Below are positions 11,422-19,686 of a stretch of 58,818 nt of DNA, in pieces. The number at the start of each line of letters is the position of its first letter. Position 1 is the stretch's first letter. Source of the DNA: an uncultured Lachnospiraceae bacterium (GTDB lineage Bacteria; Bacillota; Clostridia; Lachnospirales; Lachnospiraceae); contig ONHZ01000016.1 of assembly GCA_900317755.1 (NCBI GenBank), positions 1 through 58,818 on the forward strand, written 5' to 3'. Below the pieces are notes generated by a model, which was not told the origin of the DNA, searched no databases, and saw only the letters and a list, made by a program, of their open reading frames with translations. The position numbers and the translations under genes are program-made.

Positions 11422-11716
11422 TTATTTTGCTTTGTCTAAAATTTTTATTTATTTAACCTTCGTTCAGAATCTATGTAGAAGAATTCGAATATTATATGTG
11501 CATATTGCACAGTGCCTTTCGGTTATCTTTTATATTGTTTTCATTATAAATCTTGAGTAAAATCAATGCGACAATTAAATATGAATGAGTTTTATTTATC
11601 AATTAAGGTAATGGGGCCTTGAACAAAATGTTCATGCTGCACCATTATTTTTTTGAGAACCTTTAAATCCACATTCATTCGAAGTTTTCATCATTTAATA
11701 TTTGGAAGGAGAAAAA
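11422..11716. promoter_or_regulatory. Regulatory gap with two palindromes
   Basis: This AT-rich 295-base gap holds no gene. Two short inverted repeats stand out: TGTGCA-TAT-TGCACA at 11497-11511 and TGAACA-AAA-TGTTCA at 11620-11634. Both have the size of dimeric regulator sites and could serve the PucR-type regulator upstream. The ribosome binding site GGAAGGAG of the next gene is at 11704. Confidence 0.35.
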
Positions 11717-12850
11717 ATGGCACTTTCATTTCGTTACCTGAGTGAGCCTGATATGATCAAGGCTGGTGTAAAGGACATGCACAAATGTATTGAGACCTGT
11801 GAAGAGACTTACAAGCTCCTCGGCGAGGGCGATTACCTCATGGGTGGCAATCTGCACAATTCACACGGATTACTTCTTTCATTCCCAGATGAGCCGAAGT
11901 TCCCGAATATGCCAAAGAATGGTCCGGATAGAAGATTTTATGCAATGCCTGCATATGTCGGCGGACCTTTCCACATGGTTGGAATCAAGTGGTATGGTTC
12001 AAATATTGCGAACAGGGAGAAGAATCTTCCACGTTCCATTCATATGTTTACATTAAATGATCCTGAGACAGGCGCGCCTGTTGCCTATATGTCAGCAAAC
12101 CTCATCAGCGCAATGCGTACTGGTGCCGTTCCTGGTGTTGCAATCAAGTACCTTGCAAAGAAGGATACAAAGGTAGTTTCCATCGTAGGACCTGGCGTTA
12201 TCAATAAGACTACTCTTATGGCCTGCATGGATGCCAGACCTTCCATCGATACAGTAAAGATCAAGGGCAGAGGCCGCAAGAACATCGACAGCTTCGTTGA
12301 ATTTGTAAAGACAAACTATCCTCAGGTAAAGAACATCATCGTCTGCGACACAATGGACGAGGCACTTGAAGATGCCGACATCGTCAGCCAGGGTACATCA
12401 GGTGCAGATCCTGAAGTAAATTCAAAGGCACTCAAGGATGGCGTATTATTCATCGGTTCTGCAAGATTTGCAATGGATGATGACTTCCTTCTGAACCGCT
12501 GCCAGCTCGTTTCCGATAACTGGGGCGTTTACCTTTCAAACCTCGAGGAAAAAGGCGGCAAGTTCCCTGAAAACGGTTTCCGTCATACAGACGGCGGTGG
12601 AAATAGACTATTAGGTATGTATTTCCTTGACTATGTTCACGAAGGTCTGAAGACAAAGGATGATATCTGGGATATGTGGGACGTTGTCAGCGGCAAATAC
12701 AAGAGAACTTCTGAAGACCAGTCATTCGCAGTTGCCTGCTACGGCATGCCAGTATGGGATGTTGCCTGGGGCACAGCAGTTTATAGAAATGCAATCGCAA
12801 ACGGAATCGGTACTGACCTCAAGGTTTGGGACGAGCCGGATATGTTCTAA
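11717..12850 (+). CDS. Ornithine cyclodeaminase/mu-crystallin family protein
   Basis: 377 residues. The Rossmann core shows SANLISAMRTGAVPGVAIKYL, here cited as SAMRTGAVPGVA, and VSIVGPGVINKTTLMAC, plus the catalytic-region motif VSQGTSGADPEVN, all as in the ornithine cyclodeaminase/mu-crystallin superfamily. Members act as ornithine or lysine cyclodeaminases, ketimine reductases, alanine dehydrogenases or accessory subunits. The substrate cannot be told from sequence. The N-terminus is longer than in classical OCD and the protein resembles the subfamily that databases label tyramine oxidase subunit B. The ATG at 11717 follows GGAAGGAG. Strong codon bias suggests high expression. A terminator follows. 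Confidence 0.8.
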   Translation: MALSFRYLSEPDMIKAGVKDMHKCIETCEETYKLLGEGDYLMGGNLHNSHGLLLSFPDEPKFPNMPKNGPDRRFYAMPAYVGGPFHMVGIKWYGSNIANREKNLPRSIHMFTLNDPETGAPVAYMSANLISAMRTGAVPGVAIKYLAKKDTKVVSIVGPGVINKTTLMACMDARPSIDTVKIKGRGRKNIDSFVEFVKTNYPQVKNIIVCDTMDEALEDADIVSQGTSGADPEVNSKALKDGVLFIGSARFAMDDDFLLNRCQLVSDNWGVYLSNLEEKGGKFPENGFRHTDGGGNRLLGMYFLDYVHEGLKTKDDIWDMWDVVSGKYKRTSEDQSFAVACYGMPVWDVAWGTAVYRNAIANGIGTDLKVWDEPDMF

Positions 12851-12862
12851 ATTAATAATTTT

Positions 12863-12911
12863 AAGTGGTAACAAATTTGCTGGGAAAGCAGATTTGTTAC
12901 CACTTTTTTTA
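12863..12911 (+). terminator. Intrinsic terminator after the OCD-family gene
   Basis: AAGTGGTAACAAAT (12863-12876) is perfectly complementary to 12892-12905 and runs into a T tract. The stem GTGGTAAC resembles the GTGGTAGC stems of the hairpins at 22.2 kb. Confidence 0.9.
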
Positions 12912-13043
12912 TGTTTAAAAATGAAAACTATGGCATCTGAGCTTATAAATATGGTACTATTGCACAGTATCAGAAATCTGATCAATTATTTTGACTATAT
13001 TACTGATTTGAAAAAACATTTTATTATTAGCGGAGCATGAATT

Positions 13044-14030
13044 ATGAAATACATTTCCTGTAAAATTTCAACGACGACTGATGCGGAAGGGCTGATTGCA
13101 TATCTTCTTGATGACAGGCTGGGTATTGATTCAGTCGAGTTCATTGACAATGTACCGGTTGACGACAGCGAGAAGGAGGGCGGCTTCTTTGAAGAGCTTC
13201 AGCCTGATCTGGCGGCTGACGATGGTTCTGCTATTGTTCAGTTTTATCTTGACGAGAATGTCGTCATTTCTTCAATAAAGAAGGGCGTTGCTGAAATTTT
13301 TGATGAACTGAACCAGAATAATCCAGGCTTTCCTGTCGGAAGCGGCGAGCTAGAAATTTCAGTTTCAGATGACAGCGACTGGAAGGACAAGTGGAAGGAA
13401 TATTTCCATGCTTTTGTAATCGGTGACCTTCTGATCAGGCCGTCATGGGAATCAAGGGAAGAGTCGCTATTAAATATAGGGAAATCTTCCCATGACATCA
13501 ATCACGAAATCGTCATCGATCCCGGCATGGCCTTTGGTACAGGTTCGCATGAATCCACAAGGCTTGTCATTGAGGCAATGCAGAAATATCTTCGCGAAGG
13601 TGATGAGATTCTTGATGTTGGAACAGGATCTGGGATCCTTTCAATTGCAGCGCTTCTCTATGGTGCTGAAAAGACCGACGGTACCGACATAGACGAAGAT
13701 GCCGTAAAGACTGCATACGAGAATGTTAAAGAAAATGGGCTAGAAGGAAAAGCTGATTTCTTTGCTGGCGATATCGGGACAGACGAGGCACTACGTAATA
13801 AGCTTTCTTTTGGGCATTACAATATTGTCTTCGCAAATATCTTAGCGGACATCATCATCGACATGAAGGATGCACTTTACGAAGCAACAGCACCGGGCGG
13901 TCTTCTTATTACTTCCGGAATTATTGATTTCAAGGAGAAGGAAGTGCTGGATACGTTGCTTAGCGTAGGTTTCCGCCATGTTGAGACGAACCACGATGGT
14001 GAGTGGGTGTCGATTATTTTCGAGAAATAA
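13044..14030 (+). CDS. prmA: Ribosomal protein L11 methyltransferase PrmA
   Basis: 328 residues. The PrmA signatures are present: DPGMAFGTGSHESTRL before the SAM-binding motif ILDVGTGSGILSIAAL, and FANILADIIIDM, which holds the N(I/L)L catalytic-loop motif. The N-terminal L11-recognition domain is about 1-110. PrmA trimethylates several lysines and the N-terminus of ribosomal protein L11. GGAG at 13032 precedes the ATG. In many Firmicutes prmA directly follows dnaJ and is followed by rsmE. Here it stands apart from both, and rsmE was not seen. Confidence 0.95.
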   Translation: MKYISCKISTTTDAEGLIAYLLDDRLGIDSVEFIDNVPVDDSEKEGGFFEELQPDLAADDGSAIVQFYLDENVVISSIKKGVAEIFDELNQNNPGFPVGSGELEISVSDDSDWKDKWKEYFHAFVIGDLLIRPSWESREESLLNIGKSSHDINHEIVIDPGMAFGTGSHESTRLVIEAMQKYLREGDEILDVGTGSGILSIAALLYGAEKTDGTDIDEDAVKTAYENVKENGLEGKADFFAGDIGTDEALRNKLSFGHYNIVFANILADIIIDMKDALYEATAPGGLLITSGIIDFKEKEVLDTLLSVGFRHVETNHDGEWVSIIFEK

Positions 14031-14143
14031 TAAATATTAATTGGAAAAATAGTTAGGTAGAGGAAGTTTTTCTAAATCAGAGATAATTGACACAATATTT
14101 TTTAGATGATATATTTTGATATATATTTTCGGGAGATAATAAT

Positions 14144-14449
14144 ATGTCAGCAAATGTATTGAATTTTTCTGAAATAGAATATTGTGTTAGAAGTCTTTTA
14201 AACAAGTATCATGCAGAATATGCATTGCTTTTTGGGTCTTATGCTCGTGGTCAGGCAAATTCAAATTCAGATATTGATCTTGTTGTTTTTGGCGGTAAAA
14301 ATTTTCATTCAACAGATATTTTTGCCTTTGCGGAAGATTTGCAGGAATTTATTAACAAGGATGTAGATGTATATGAAATTCGGGAAATCGATACGGGAAC
14401 ACAGTTTTATAAAAATATCATAAATGATGGAATAAAGATAGCCGCATGA
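14144..14449 (+). CDS. MNT-type nucleotidyltransferase (MntA-like antitoxin)
   Basis: 101 residues with the minimal nucleotidyltransferase core: G31-S32 in LFGSYARGQA and the metal-binding pair D43 and D45 in SDIDLVV, plus a third acidic strand, DVDVYEI. Such proteins form HEPN-MNT toxin-antitoxin modules in which MntA AMPylates and silences a HEPN ribonuclease. GGGAG precedes the ATG. The base composition is more AT-rich than the neighbours, consistent with acquisition. The gene overlaps a short downstream reading frame by ATGA, the usual coupling in this module. Confidence 0.8.
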   Translation: MSANVLNFSEIEYCVRSLLNKYHAEYALLFGSYARGQANSNSDIDLVVFGGKNFHSTDIFAFAEDLQEFINKDVDVYEIREIDTGTQFYKNIINDGIKIAA

Positions 14450-14541
14450 ATAAGTTTGATTCTTCGGATATAGAGAGATTAAAGAAGATTATTAAGAATT
14501 ATGATGATCTAAAAAAGCAAATGGTTCTTCTTTTGAATTAA
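14446..14541 (+). pseudogene. Stub of the HEPN-type partner of the MNT gene
   Basis: A 31-codon frame starts in an ATGA overlap with the nucleotidyltransferase stop and reads MNKFDSSDIERLKKIIKNYD, with a few more residues to the stop. The position and the charged helical start match the beginning of a HEPN-domain partner, which normally has 110-150 residues and an RX4-6H motif. No such motif is present and the frame stops early. I infer truncation. It may instead be a genuine tiny protein. Homology was not tested. Confidence 0.4.
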
Positions 14542-14594
14542 TTATTTATGTTAATTTGTTGAAATCATACATTAATAGTAAATTGAAAATATTA

Positions 14595-16154
14595 TCAAAT
14601 TAGAAAAAGCATGTTGCATACGACAAGTGCCACGCCGATTGAGATGAAGATGAGCTTGGCATTTGAAAGGCGGCGGCTTAAGACGAAGCTCATGATAATA
14701 ATTACTGCTGTAAGAATCAGTACTGCGACGACAGGAAGTCCGATGCTTCCTGCCGTTTTAATATTCTGGTAAATCATCGATGTCGTGACGGTAAGAAGCA
14801 GGCCGGAGATAATCGGGCGGATCCATTTGCCGACCATCTGGATGATTGAGATATTTTCAACTGCATTGTAAAGATGATAGATTGCGATGAAAGCAAGGCC
14901 GCTTGCACCGACAGAAACTGCAAAGCCGGAAAGTGAGAAGAGAAAACCTTCTATTGCAGAGCCTCCAATATTATATCCTAAATAATATGCAATTCCTGTG
15001 AGGATTTTCGAAAGAATTGAGCCTGGGAGCACATTTGCAACAGGAACTAATAGTGTGTAGAATTCAGATTCCGTGACGCCCTGATTTCCAACGAAAAGTC
15101 CGTCGGCAACAGAAAGGTATGCATCGCCGCCGCCAAAGGAAATGAGTGTAGAGAAAATTCCCTTTCCAATGAATGCAAATGCATCCTTTGAAATGATGAG
15201 CGCAGGAATTGAAAATACAATGATGAAGAGAAGCCATGCAGCAGCCTCCTTCAGGAATGCGAAGAGCTCCGGCTTCCAGTTTATTTTCTTTCCGCTTTGC
15301 TCAATATCTCCTTTGAAGGAACGGATGATTCCATATATGGCGAGTACCCACATCAGGACCTTGTCAAAAAGAAGGATGTATGGATTTGAAATAATCTGTG
15401 CCTTTCCTGCACCAAAAAGATAAATTAAGATAAGTACAGCACTCACTAAAATTTTCCGGGTGTTTTTAAATGTGCATTCTGTAAAGAAAATTCCGAAGAA
15501 AGCAAGTCCTAATATCTGAATGGTCGAAAGTCCGAAAAAGGTCGTATGCCATGGCATGTATGGTCCGAAGATCTTTCCAACTCCGAGAAGATATACGCCA
15601 AAAATAATGACAAGCGTGTTGATGAAATTTTTTCTTCCTGCTGTCTTTGACTCCTTCATGCAGTTTGCTGCGTATAGAATAAGCAGATAGGAAACAAATG
15701 CAGCGGCACCAATCGAAAAGCACTGGATTTCTGTCAGAACGGTATCTGTCACATTTGAAAGAAGCATCGTAATGAGAACAGTCAGGAATGACCCAGGCAC
15801 AGCAAGTGCGAGGGCTGCAAAAATCATTTCGCTAATGCCATAGGAAGAAAGTCCCATGCCGGCAGCGATTTCTACAGGAAGCGCACCAGGCGTGATGCAG
15901 GCTACGAGCGTGTGCTTATTATATTCTTTCCTTGTGACAAGCTTTTCGTCCTTTACGACTTCCTGCTCGATTACCGGAATCAGTGCGCAGCCTCCGCCGT
16001 AGCCCAGGAAGCCAATCCTGAACATAGAAGATAAAAGATGAAGGAAATGTGTGAGATTTCCTTTGCTCTTTTCAATATTAATTTTTGCTGGCGCATTCGT
16101 TGTCATTTCTTTTGTCATTTTTTTCTGTCTCAAAACTTTCGCCTTCAAAATCAT
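14595..16154 (-). CDS. CHR-family (ChrA-like) two-domain anion transporter, possible sulfate porter
   Basis: 519 residues, very hydrophobic, with two homologous halves. Each half opens with the CHR signature: FRIGFLGYGGGCALIPVIEQ near residue 45, and FSTLISFGGGDAYLSV near 340. ITPGALPVEIA and ANVLPGSIL are the matching proline-containing segments. Family members export chromate or move related oxyanions, since chromate mimics sulfate. The gene is transcribed away from a complete sulfate-assimilation operon and shares its 320-base control region, so I infer a role in sulfate transport. No other sulfate transporter is in the window. The start is uncertain: ATGs at 16154, 16118 and 16106 all lack a strong ribosome binding site. 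Confidence 0.8.
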   Translation of the reverse strand: MILKAKVLRQKKMTKEMTTNAPAKINIEKSKGNLTHFLHLLSSMFRIGFLGYGGGCALIPVIEQEVVKDEKLVTRKEYNKHTLVACITPGALPVEIAAGMGLSSYGISEMIFAALALAVPGSFLTVLITMLLSNVTDTVLTEIQCFSIGAAAFVSYLLILYAANCMKESKTAGRKNFINTLVIIFGVYLLGVGKIFGPYMPWHTTFFGLSTIQILGLAFFGIFFTECTFKNTRKILVSAVLILIYLFGAGKAQIISNPYILLFDKVLMWVLAIYGIIRSFKGDIEQSGKKINWKPELFAFLKEAAAWLLFIIVFSIPALIISKDAFAFIGKGIFSTLISFGGGDAYLSVADGLFVGNQGVTESEFYTLLVPVANVLPGSILSKILTGIAYYLGYNIGGSAIEGFLFSLSGFAVSVGASGLAFIAIYHLYNAVENISIIQMVGKWIRPIISGLLLTVTTSMIYQNIKTAGSIGLPVVAVLILTAVIIIMSFVLSRRLSNAKLIFISIGVALVVCNMLFLI

Positions 16155-16226
16155 TAGTTGTGGGATAATCCTAGTAAAACAATAGGAAATAAATTATCGA
16201 TATTATATATTATTTCTTCAGTTTCT

Positions 16227-16318
16227 GTTATAGGAATTGCTTATAACCAGCAAAAAGAAAAAGGGGGTTGTAAATTAGGCGCACTTCGTATATCATACCA
16301 AAACGATAGGAATTGCTT
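16227..16318. promoter_or_regulatory. Operator-like palindrome and direct repeat in the chrA/aprA divergent region
   Basis: GTTATA-N9-TATAAC at 16227-16247 is a perfect 6-base inverted repeat. Its centre holds ATAGGAATTGCTT (16230-16242), which recurs exactly at 16306-16318. The GGAATT element recalls sites of Rrf2-type cysteine-metabolism repressors (CymR), but the match is by eye only. The rest of the 16155-16474 gap contains no gene I can support. Confidence 0.4.
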
Positions 16319-16338
16319 TGGACGCTTTTCATATATTA

Positions 16339-16377
16339 CTTAGGTTTTACATAAGAAACCTGAGAAAACAATATAAT
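16339..16377 (+). promoter_or_regulatory. Putative apr-cys operon promoter with inverted repeat over the -35 region
   Basis: A perfect TATAAT lies at 16372-16377 but no good -35 is spaced for it. Instead CTTAGGTTT-N8-AAACCTGAG (16339-16364, 8 of 9 paired) covers that position, the pattern of an activator-dependent promoter. Transcription would begin near 16384, giving a 90-base leader with a short hairpin, GATGGC (16385-16390) with GCCATC (16413-16418). Confidence 0.45.
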
Positions 16378-16474
16378 AGATAACGATGGCTACAGTGCTG
16401 CTTCGCAGAGTTGCCATCATTGATGACAACATAATAGATTTAAAGCAGAACAAATAATTAATGGTAATCTTAAT

Positions 16475-18358
16475 ATGAAGATAGAACGACTTACAACAGA
16501 TGTACTTATTATTGGAGGCGGAACGGCTGGGTGCTACAGCGCACTTACACTTGCAGACGAGGCACCGGATGCTTCAGTAATCATCGCAGAAAAAGCGAAT
16601 ATCGTTCGTTCTGGCTGTCTGGCAGCAGGCGTGAATGCCTTGAATGCCTACATCACGGAAGGACACACGCCTTCATTTTATGCTGACTATGCCATGAAAG
16701 ATGCGGACGGGATTGCAAGATACGACCTGCTTATTTCGATGAGTAAGCATTTGAATGAGGTCACTGCAAGACTTGAAAAGCTTGGACTTGTCATCTTAAA
16801 GGATGAAAATGGAAAATATGTAAGCCGTGGCGCAAGAAATATCAAGATAAATGGCGAGAACATCAAGCCGATTCTGGCAGATGCAGTTTCATCTCTTCCA
16901 AGTGTGAAGGTAATTAACCACTTGAATATATCTGACCTGATTCTTGATCAGGATGGTTCAGTAATCGGCGCTTTGGGAAATGAAATAGATGAAGAAAAAC
17001 TCTACATTATTTTTTCCAAGGCAGTGATTATTGCAACAGGCGGTGCAGCAGGAATTTATAAGCCAAATCATCCGGGATTTTCCCGCCATAAAATGTGGTA
17101 CTGTCCATTCAATACCGGTGCAGGCTACGCAATGGGCATAAGAGCAGGCGCAGAGATGACAACATTTGAGATGCGTTTCATCGCACTCCGCTGCAAAGAC
17201 ACAATCGCACCGGTCGGAACCCTGGCCCAGGGTGTCCATGCAAAGCAGGTCAATTCGTTCGGCGAAATCTATGAAGATAAATACGGTCTTACAACTTCGG
17301 AGAGACTATATGGAACTGTCGAGGAGAACGAAGAAGGAAGAGGTCCGTGTTACTTAAAGACAGTCGGGATTTCCCATGAGCAGGCAGAAGATCTTGAGAA
17401 GGCATACTTAAATATGGCACCTTCTCAGACACTACGTTGGATTGCAAGAGGCAAATCCGCAGATGAAGAAAATGTCGAGATCGAAGGCACAGAGCCATAT
17501 ATCGTCGGCGGTCATACAGCAAGCGGATTCTTTATTGATGATGGACGCCGCACGACAGTTAAGAGGCTTTATGCAGCAGGTGATGTCGCAGGTGGTTGTC
17601 CGCAGAAATATGTGACCGGTGCACTTGCTGAAGGAGAGCTTGCAGCGAAATCGGTTGTGCAAGATTTTGAGAATGAATTCTCAGTAAATAATACAACATC
17701 ATCATTACATGGTGGAAGATTTGACATCAGAGAATTTGATGCGGATTTTAAAGATTTTGATCATACAGATGATCTGAAAGAAATAGCTTCTGAAATTTTA
17801 AGCGCTGATGATTTTAGTTTCAAGGATAAAGATAATATTTCAACTGAGATTGAAAATTATTTACAGATGATTTGGTCACATGTTTCTTCAAAAGACAATT
17901 CGGAAAATGGTGACCGCTCGAATAATATTTCTGAAAGTTCTTCATTAGAAAATGAGAGCCAGGCAGAAATCCTTGAAGCAAAAATGCAGGACATTATGGA
18001 CCGCTATGCCGGTGGAATTTCAACACATTATGCATTCACTGAAGACAGCCTCGATGAAGCCGATTCGAAAATCAATGATCTGATGGTCGAGGCCGAAGGT
18101 GTGAAATGCAGTGATTTCCAGGATCTGACGCACTTCCTTGAAGTCCGCGAGCGTCTGCTTGTTTCGAGAGTCCTCATCCAGCACCTGAAAGCCCGTAAAG
18201 AAACCCGCTGGCACTCCTTCGATGAGAACCGTTCGTACCCAGACAAGGACTCTTCTTTCGGCAAGGTTTTCATAAACACCCGCCTCAGGGACGGAAACAT
18301 AGAAGTCATCAAACGGCCAATTGATGGAGACTATAAGGTTTTCAGGGTTGTTACTTGA
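16475..18358 (+). CDS. aprA: Adenylylsulfate (APS) reductase, alpha subunit AprA
   Basis: 627 residues of the fumarate reductase/succinate dehydrogenase flavoprotein superfamily. The FAD dinucleotide fold is VLIIGGGTAGCYSAL near residue 12, and AGDVAGGCPQKYVTGALAEG, cited here as AGDVAGGCPQK, is the second FAD contact. The AprA-like segment FEMRFIALRCKDTIAPVGTL lies where the APS-binding arginine is found. With AprB it reduces APS to sulfite and AMP in the cytoplasm. An acidic, low-complexity stretch at about 445-495 is unusual. It is followed by aprB, cysD and cysN, so it works on APS made by the same operon. A related fumarate reductase-like role is possible but the partner genes argue for APS. 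Confidence 0.85.
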   Translation: MKIERLTTDVLIIGGGTAGCYSALTLADEAPDASVIIAEKANIVRSGCLAAGVNALNAYITEGHTPSFYADYAMKDADGIARYDLLISMSKHLNEVTARLEKLGLVILKDENGKYVSRGARNIKINGENIKPILADAVSSLPSVKVINHLNISDLILDQDGSVIGALGNEIDEEKLYIIFSKAVIIATGGAAGIYKPNHPGFSRHKMWYCPFNTGAGYAMGIRAGAEMTTFEMRFIALRCKDTIAPVGTLAQGVHAKQVNSFGEIYEDKYGLTTSERLYGTVEENEEGRGPCYLKTVGISHEQAEDLEKAYLNMAPSQTLRWIARGKSADEENVEIEGTEPYIVGGHTASGFFIDDGRRTTVKRLYAAGDVAGGCPQKYVTGALAEGELAAKSVVQDFENEFSVNNTTSSLHGGRFDIREFDADFKDFDHTDDLKEIASEILSADDFSFKDKDNISTEIENYLQMIWSHVSSKDNSENGDRSNNISESSSLENESQAEILEAKMQDIMDRYAGGISTHYAFTEDSLDEADSKINDLMVEAEGVKCSDFQDLTHFLEVRERLLVSRVLIQHLKARKETRWHSFDENRSYPDKDSSFGKVFINTRLRDGNIEVIKRPIDGDYKVFRVVT

Positions 18359-18373
18359 TATTAGTAAGCGCGA

Positions 18374-18431
18374 GCACGGCAATACCTCTGAACCCCGAGA
18401 GGCGCCTCGCGTGAGACAGTATTGTCCGTGC
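18374..18431. repeat. Hairpin between aprA and aprB
   Basis: GCACGGCAATAC (18374-18385) pairs with GTATTGTCCGTGC (18419-18431) with a one-base bulge, and smaller stems lie inside. It occupies most of the 98-base gap within what must be one operon, so it is more likely an RNA stability or processing structure than a terminator. No T tract follows. Confidence 0.55.
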
Positions 18432-18456
18432 GGGAGCGTAAAATAGGAAGAAGTTT

Positions 18457-18765
18457 ATGAGCATACGATTTAATGACAACTGCATCGGCTGCGGCGCCTG
18501 TGCAAAGGTTTGTCCGGGCAGCCTGATCAAGATAAAGGACAATAGGGCATACATCAAATATCCGAAGGACTGCTGGGGCTGCGTCTCCTGCGTAAAGGTT
18601 TGTAAGGTGAACGCCATTGAATTCTTCCTTGGCGAAGACATGGGCGGCAGCGATACCTACATGCAGGTCGAAACCAAGGACCATTACCTCGACTGGAAGT
18701 TTTACGACAGCAATGGACTCAAACGCACGATTGAAGTCGACCGCACGAGTTCGAATAAATACTAA
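18457..18765 (+). CDS. aprB: Adenylylsulfate reductase, beta subunit AprB (2x[4Fe-4S] ferredoxin)
   Basis: 102 residues. Two CX2CX2CX3C cluster motifs are seen: C9, C12, C15, C19 and C39, C42, C45, C49, the second with the Trp after the first cysteine (CWGCVSC) typical of AprB. A tail of about 45 residues with aromatic residues, rather than a third domain, would wrap the alpha subunit. It passes electrons to the AprA flavin. It is shorter than dissimilatory AprB (about 150 residues). The start follows AGGAAG. No Qmo-type electron donor is encoded nearby. Confidence 0.88.
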   Translation: MSIRFNDNCIGCGACAKVCPGSLIKIKDNRAYIKYPKDCWGCVSCVKVCKVNAIEFFLGEDMGGSDTYMQVETKDHYLDWKFYDSNGLKRTIEVDRTSSNKY

Positions 18766-18777
18766 GGAGCAAGCAAA

Positions 18778-19686
18778 ATGAACAATCTTTCACATCTCGA
18801 CGCACTCGAGGCAGAAGCAATCTACATCATCCGTGAGGTTGCAGCCGAGTGCGAGAAACCAGTAATGTTATATTCGATCGGAAAGGATTCAAGCGTCATG
18901 CTTCATCTTGCGATGAAAGCGTTTTATCCTGCGAAGCCGCCATTCCCATTCTTACATGTCAACACGACCTGGAAGTTTCACGAGATGATCGAGTTTCGTG
19001 ACAAGACCGCAAAGGATCTTGGCATCAAGATGATTGAATACATCAACGAAGACGGCGTGAAGAAGGGCGTAAATCCTTTCACTTATGGTTCATCCTACAC
19101 CGACATCATGAAAACACAGGCACTCAAGGCAGCCCTAAAGAAATACGGCTTTACAGCAGCATTCGGCGGCGGACGTCGTGACGAGGAAAAGAGCCGTGCA
19201 AAGGAAAGAATCTTTTCTTTCAGAAATGAGGCGCAGGTCTGGGATCCGAAGAATCAGCGTCCGGAGATGTGGAAGCTCTACAATACCGAAATCTACAAGG
19301 GCGAGTCCATCCGAGTTTTCCCGATTTCAAACTGGACCGAGGCAGACATCTGGGAATACATAAAGCGTGAAAACATCCCGATCGTTTCACTTTATTTTGC
19401 AAAGGAAAGGCCATGTGTCGTACGGGATGGCAATATTATCATGATCGATGATGACAGGATTAAGCCGTACCTTAAGCCAGATGAAAAAATCGAGATGAAG
19501 AAGATAAGATTCAGGACGCTTGGCTGCTACCCATTGACTGGCGGCGTTGAGTCTGATGCAGACAATCTCGATGATGTGATAAAGGAAACGCTTTCGTCAG
19601 TCGAATCCGAGAGAACATCCCGTGTCATCGACAAGGACGGCGGCGAAGCAAGTATGGAGAAGAGAAAGAGAGAAGGTTATTTCTAA
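18778..19686 (+). CDS. cysD: Sulfate adenylyltransferase subunit 2 (CysD)
   Basis: 302 residues. The PP-loop [14 protein letters not shown] near residue 31 binds ATP, and [12 protein letters not shown] and the C-terminal [15 protein letters not shown] are CysD signatures. CysD makes APS from ATP and sulfate, driven by GTP hydrolysis in its partner CysN. It begins 12 bases after aprB, with AGGAGCAAGC ahead of the ATG, and its stop TAATG overlaps the start of the cysN-metY gene, so the two subunits are translationally coupled. Confidence 0.96.
   Translation: MNNLSHLDALEAEAIYIIREVAAECEKPVMLYSIGKDSSVMLHLAMKAFYPAKPPFPFLHVNTTWKFHEMIEFRDKTAKDLGIKMIEYINEDGVKKGVNPFTYGSSYTDIMKTQALKAALKKYGFTAAFGGGRRDEEKSRAKERIFSFRNEAQVWDPKNQRPEMWKLYNTEIYKGESIRVFPISNWTEADIWEYIKRENIPIVSLYFAKERPCVVRDGNIIMIDDDRIKPYLKPDEKIEMKKIRFRTLGCYPLTGGVESDADNLDDVIKETLSSVESERTSRVIDKDGGEASMEKRKREGYF

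Noticed and set aside
12660-13040. Plus-strand frame of 126 codons crossing the OCD terminator
   Set aside because: It overlaps the OCD-family gene in another frame and reads through a terminator stem.
16158-16343. Plus-strand frame of 61 codons in the chrA-aprA gap
   Set aside because: No ribosome binding site or recognisable domain, and it runs across operator-like palindromes.
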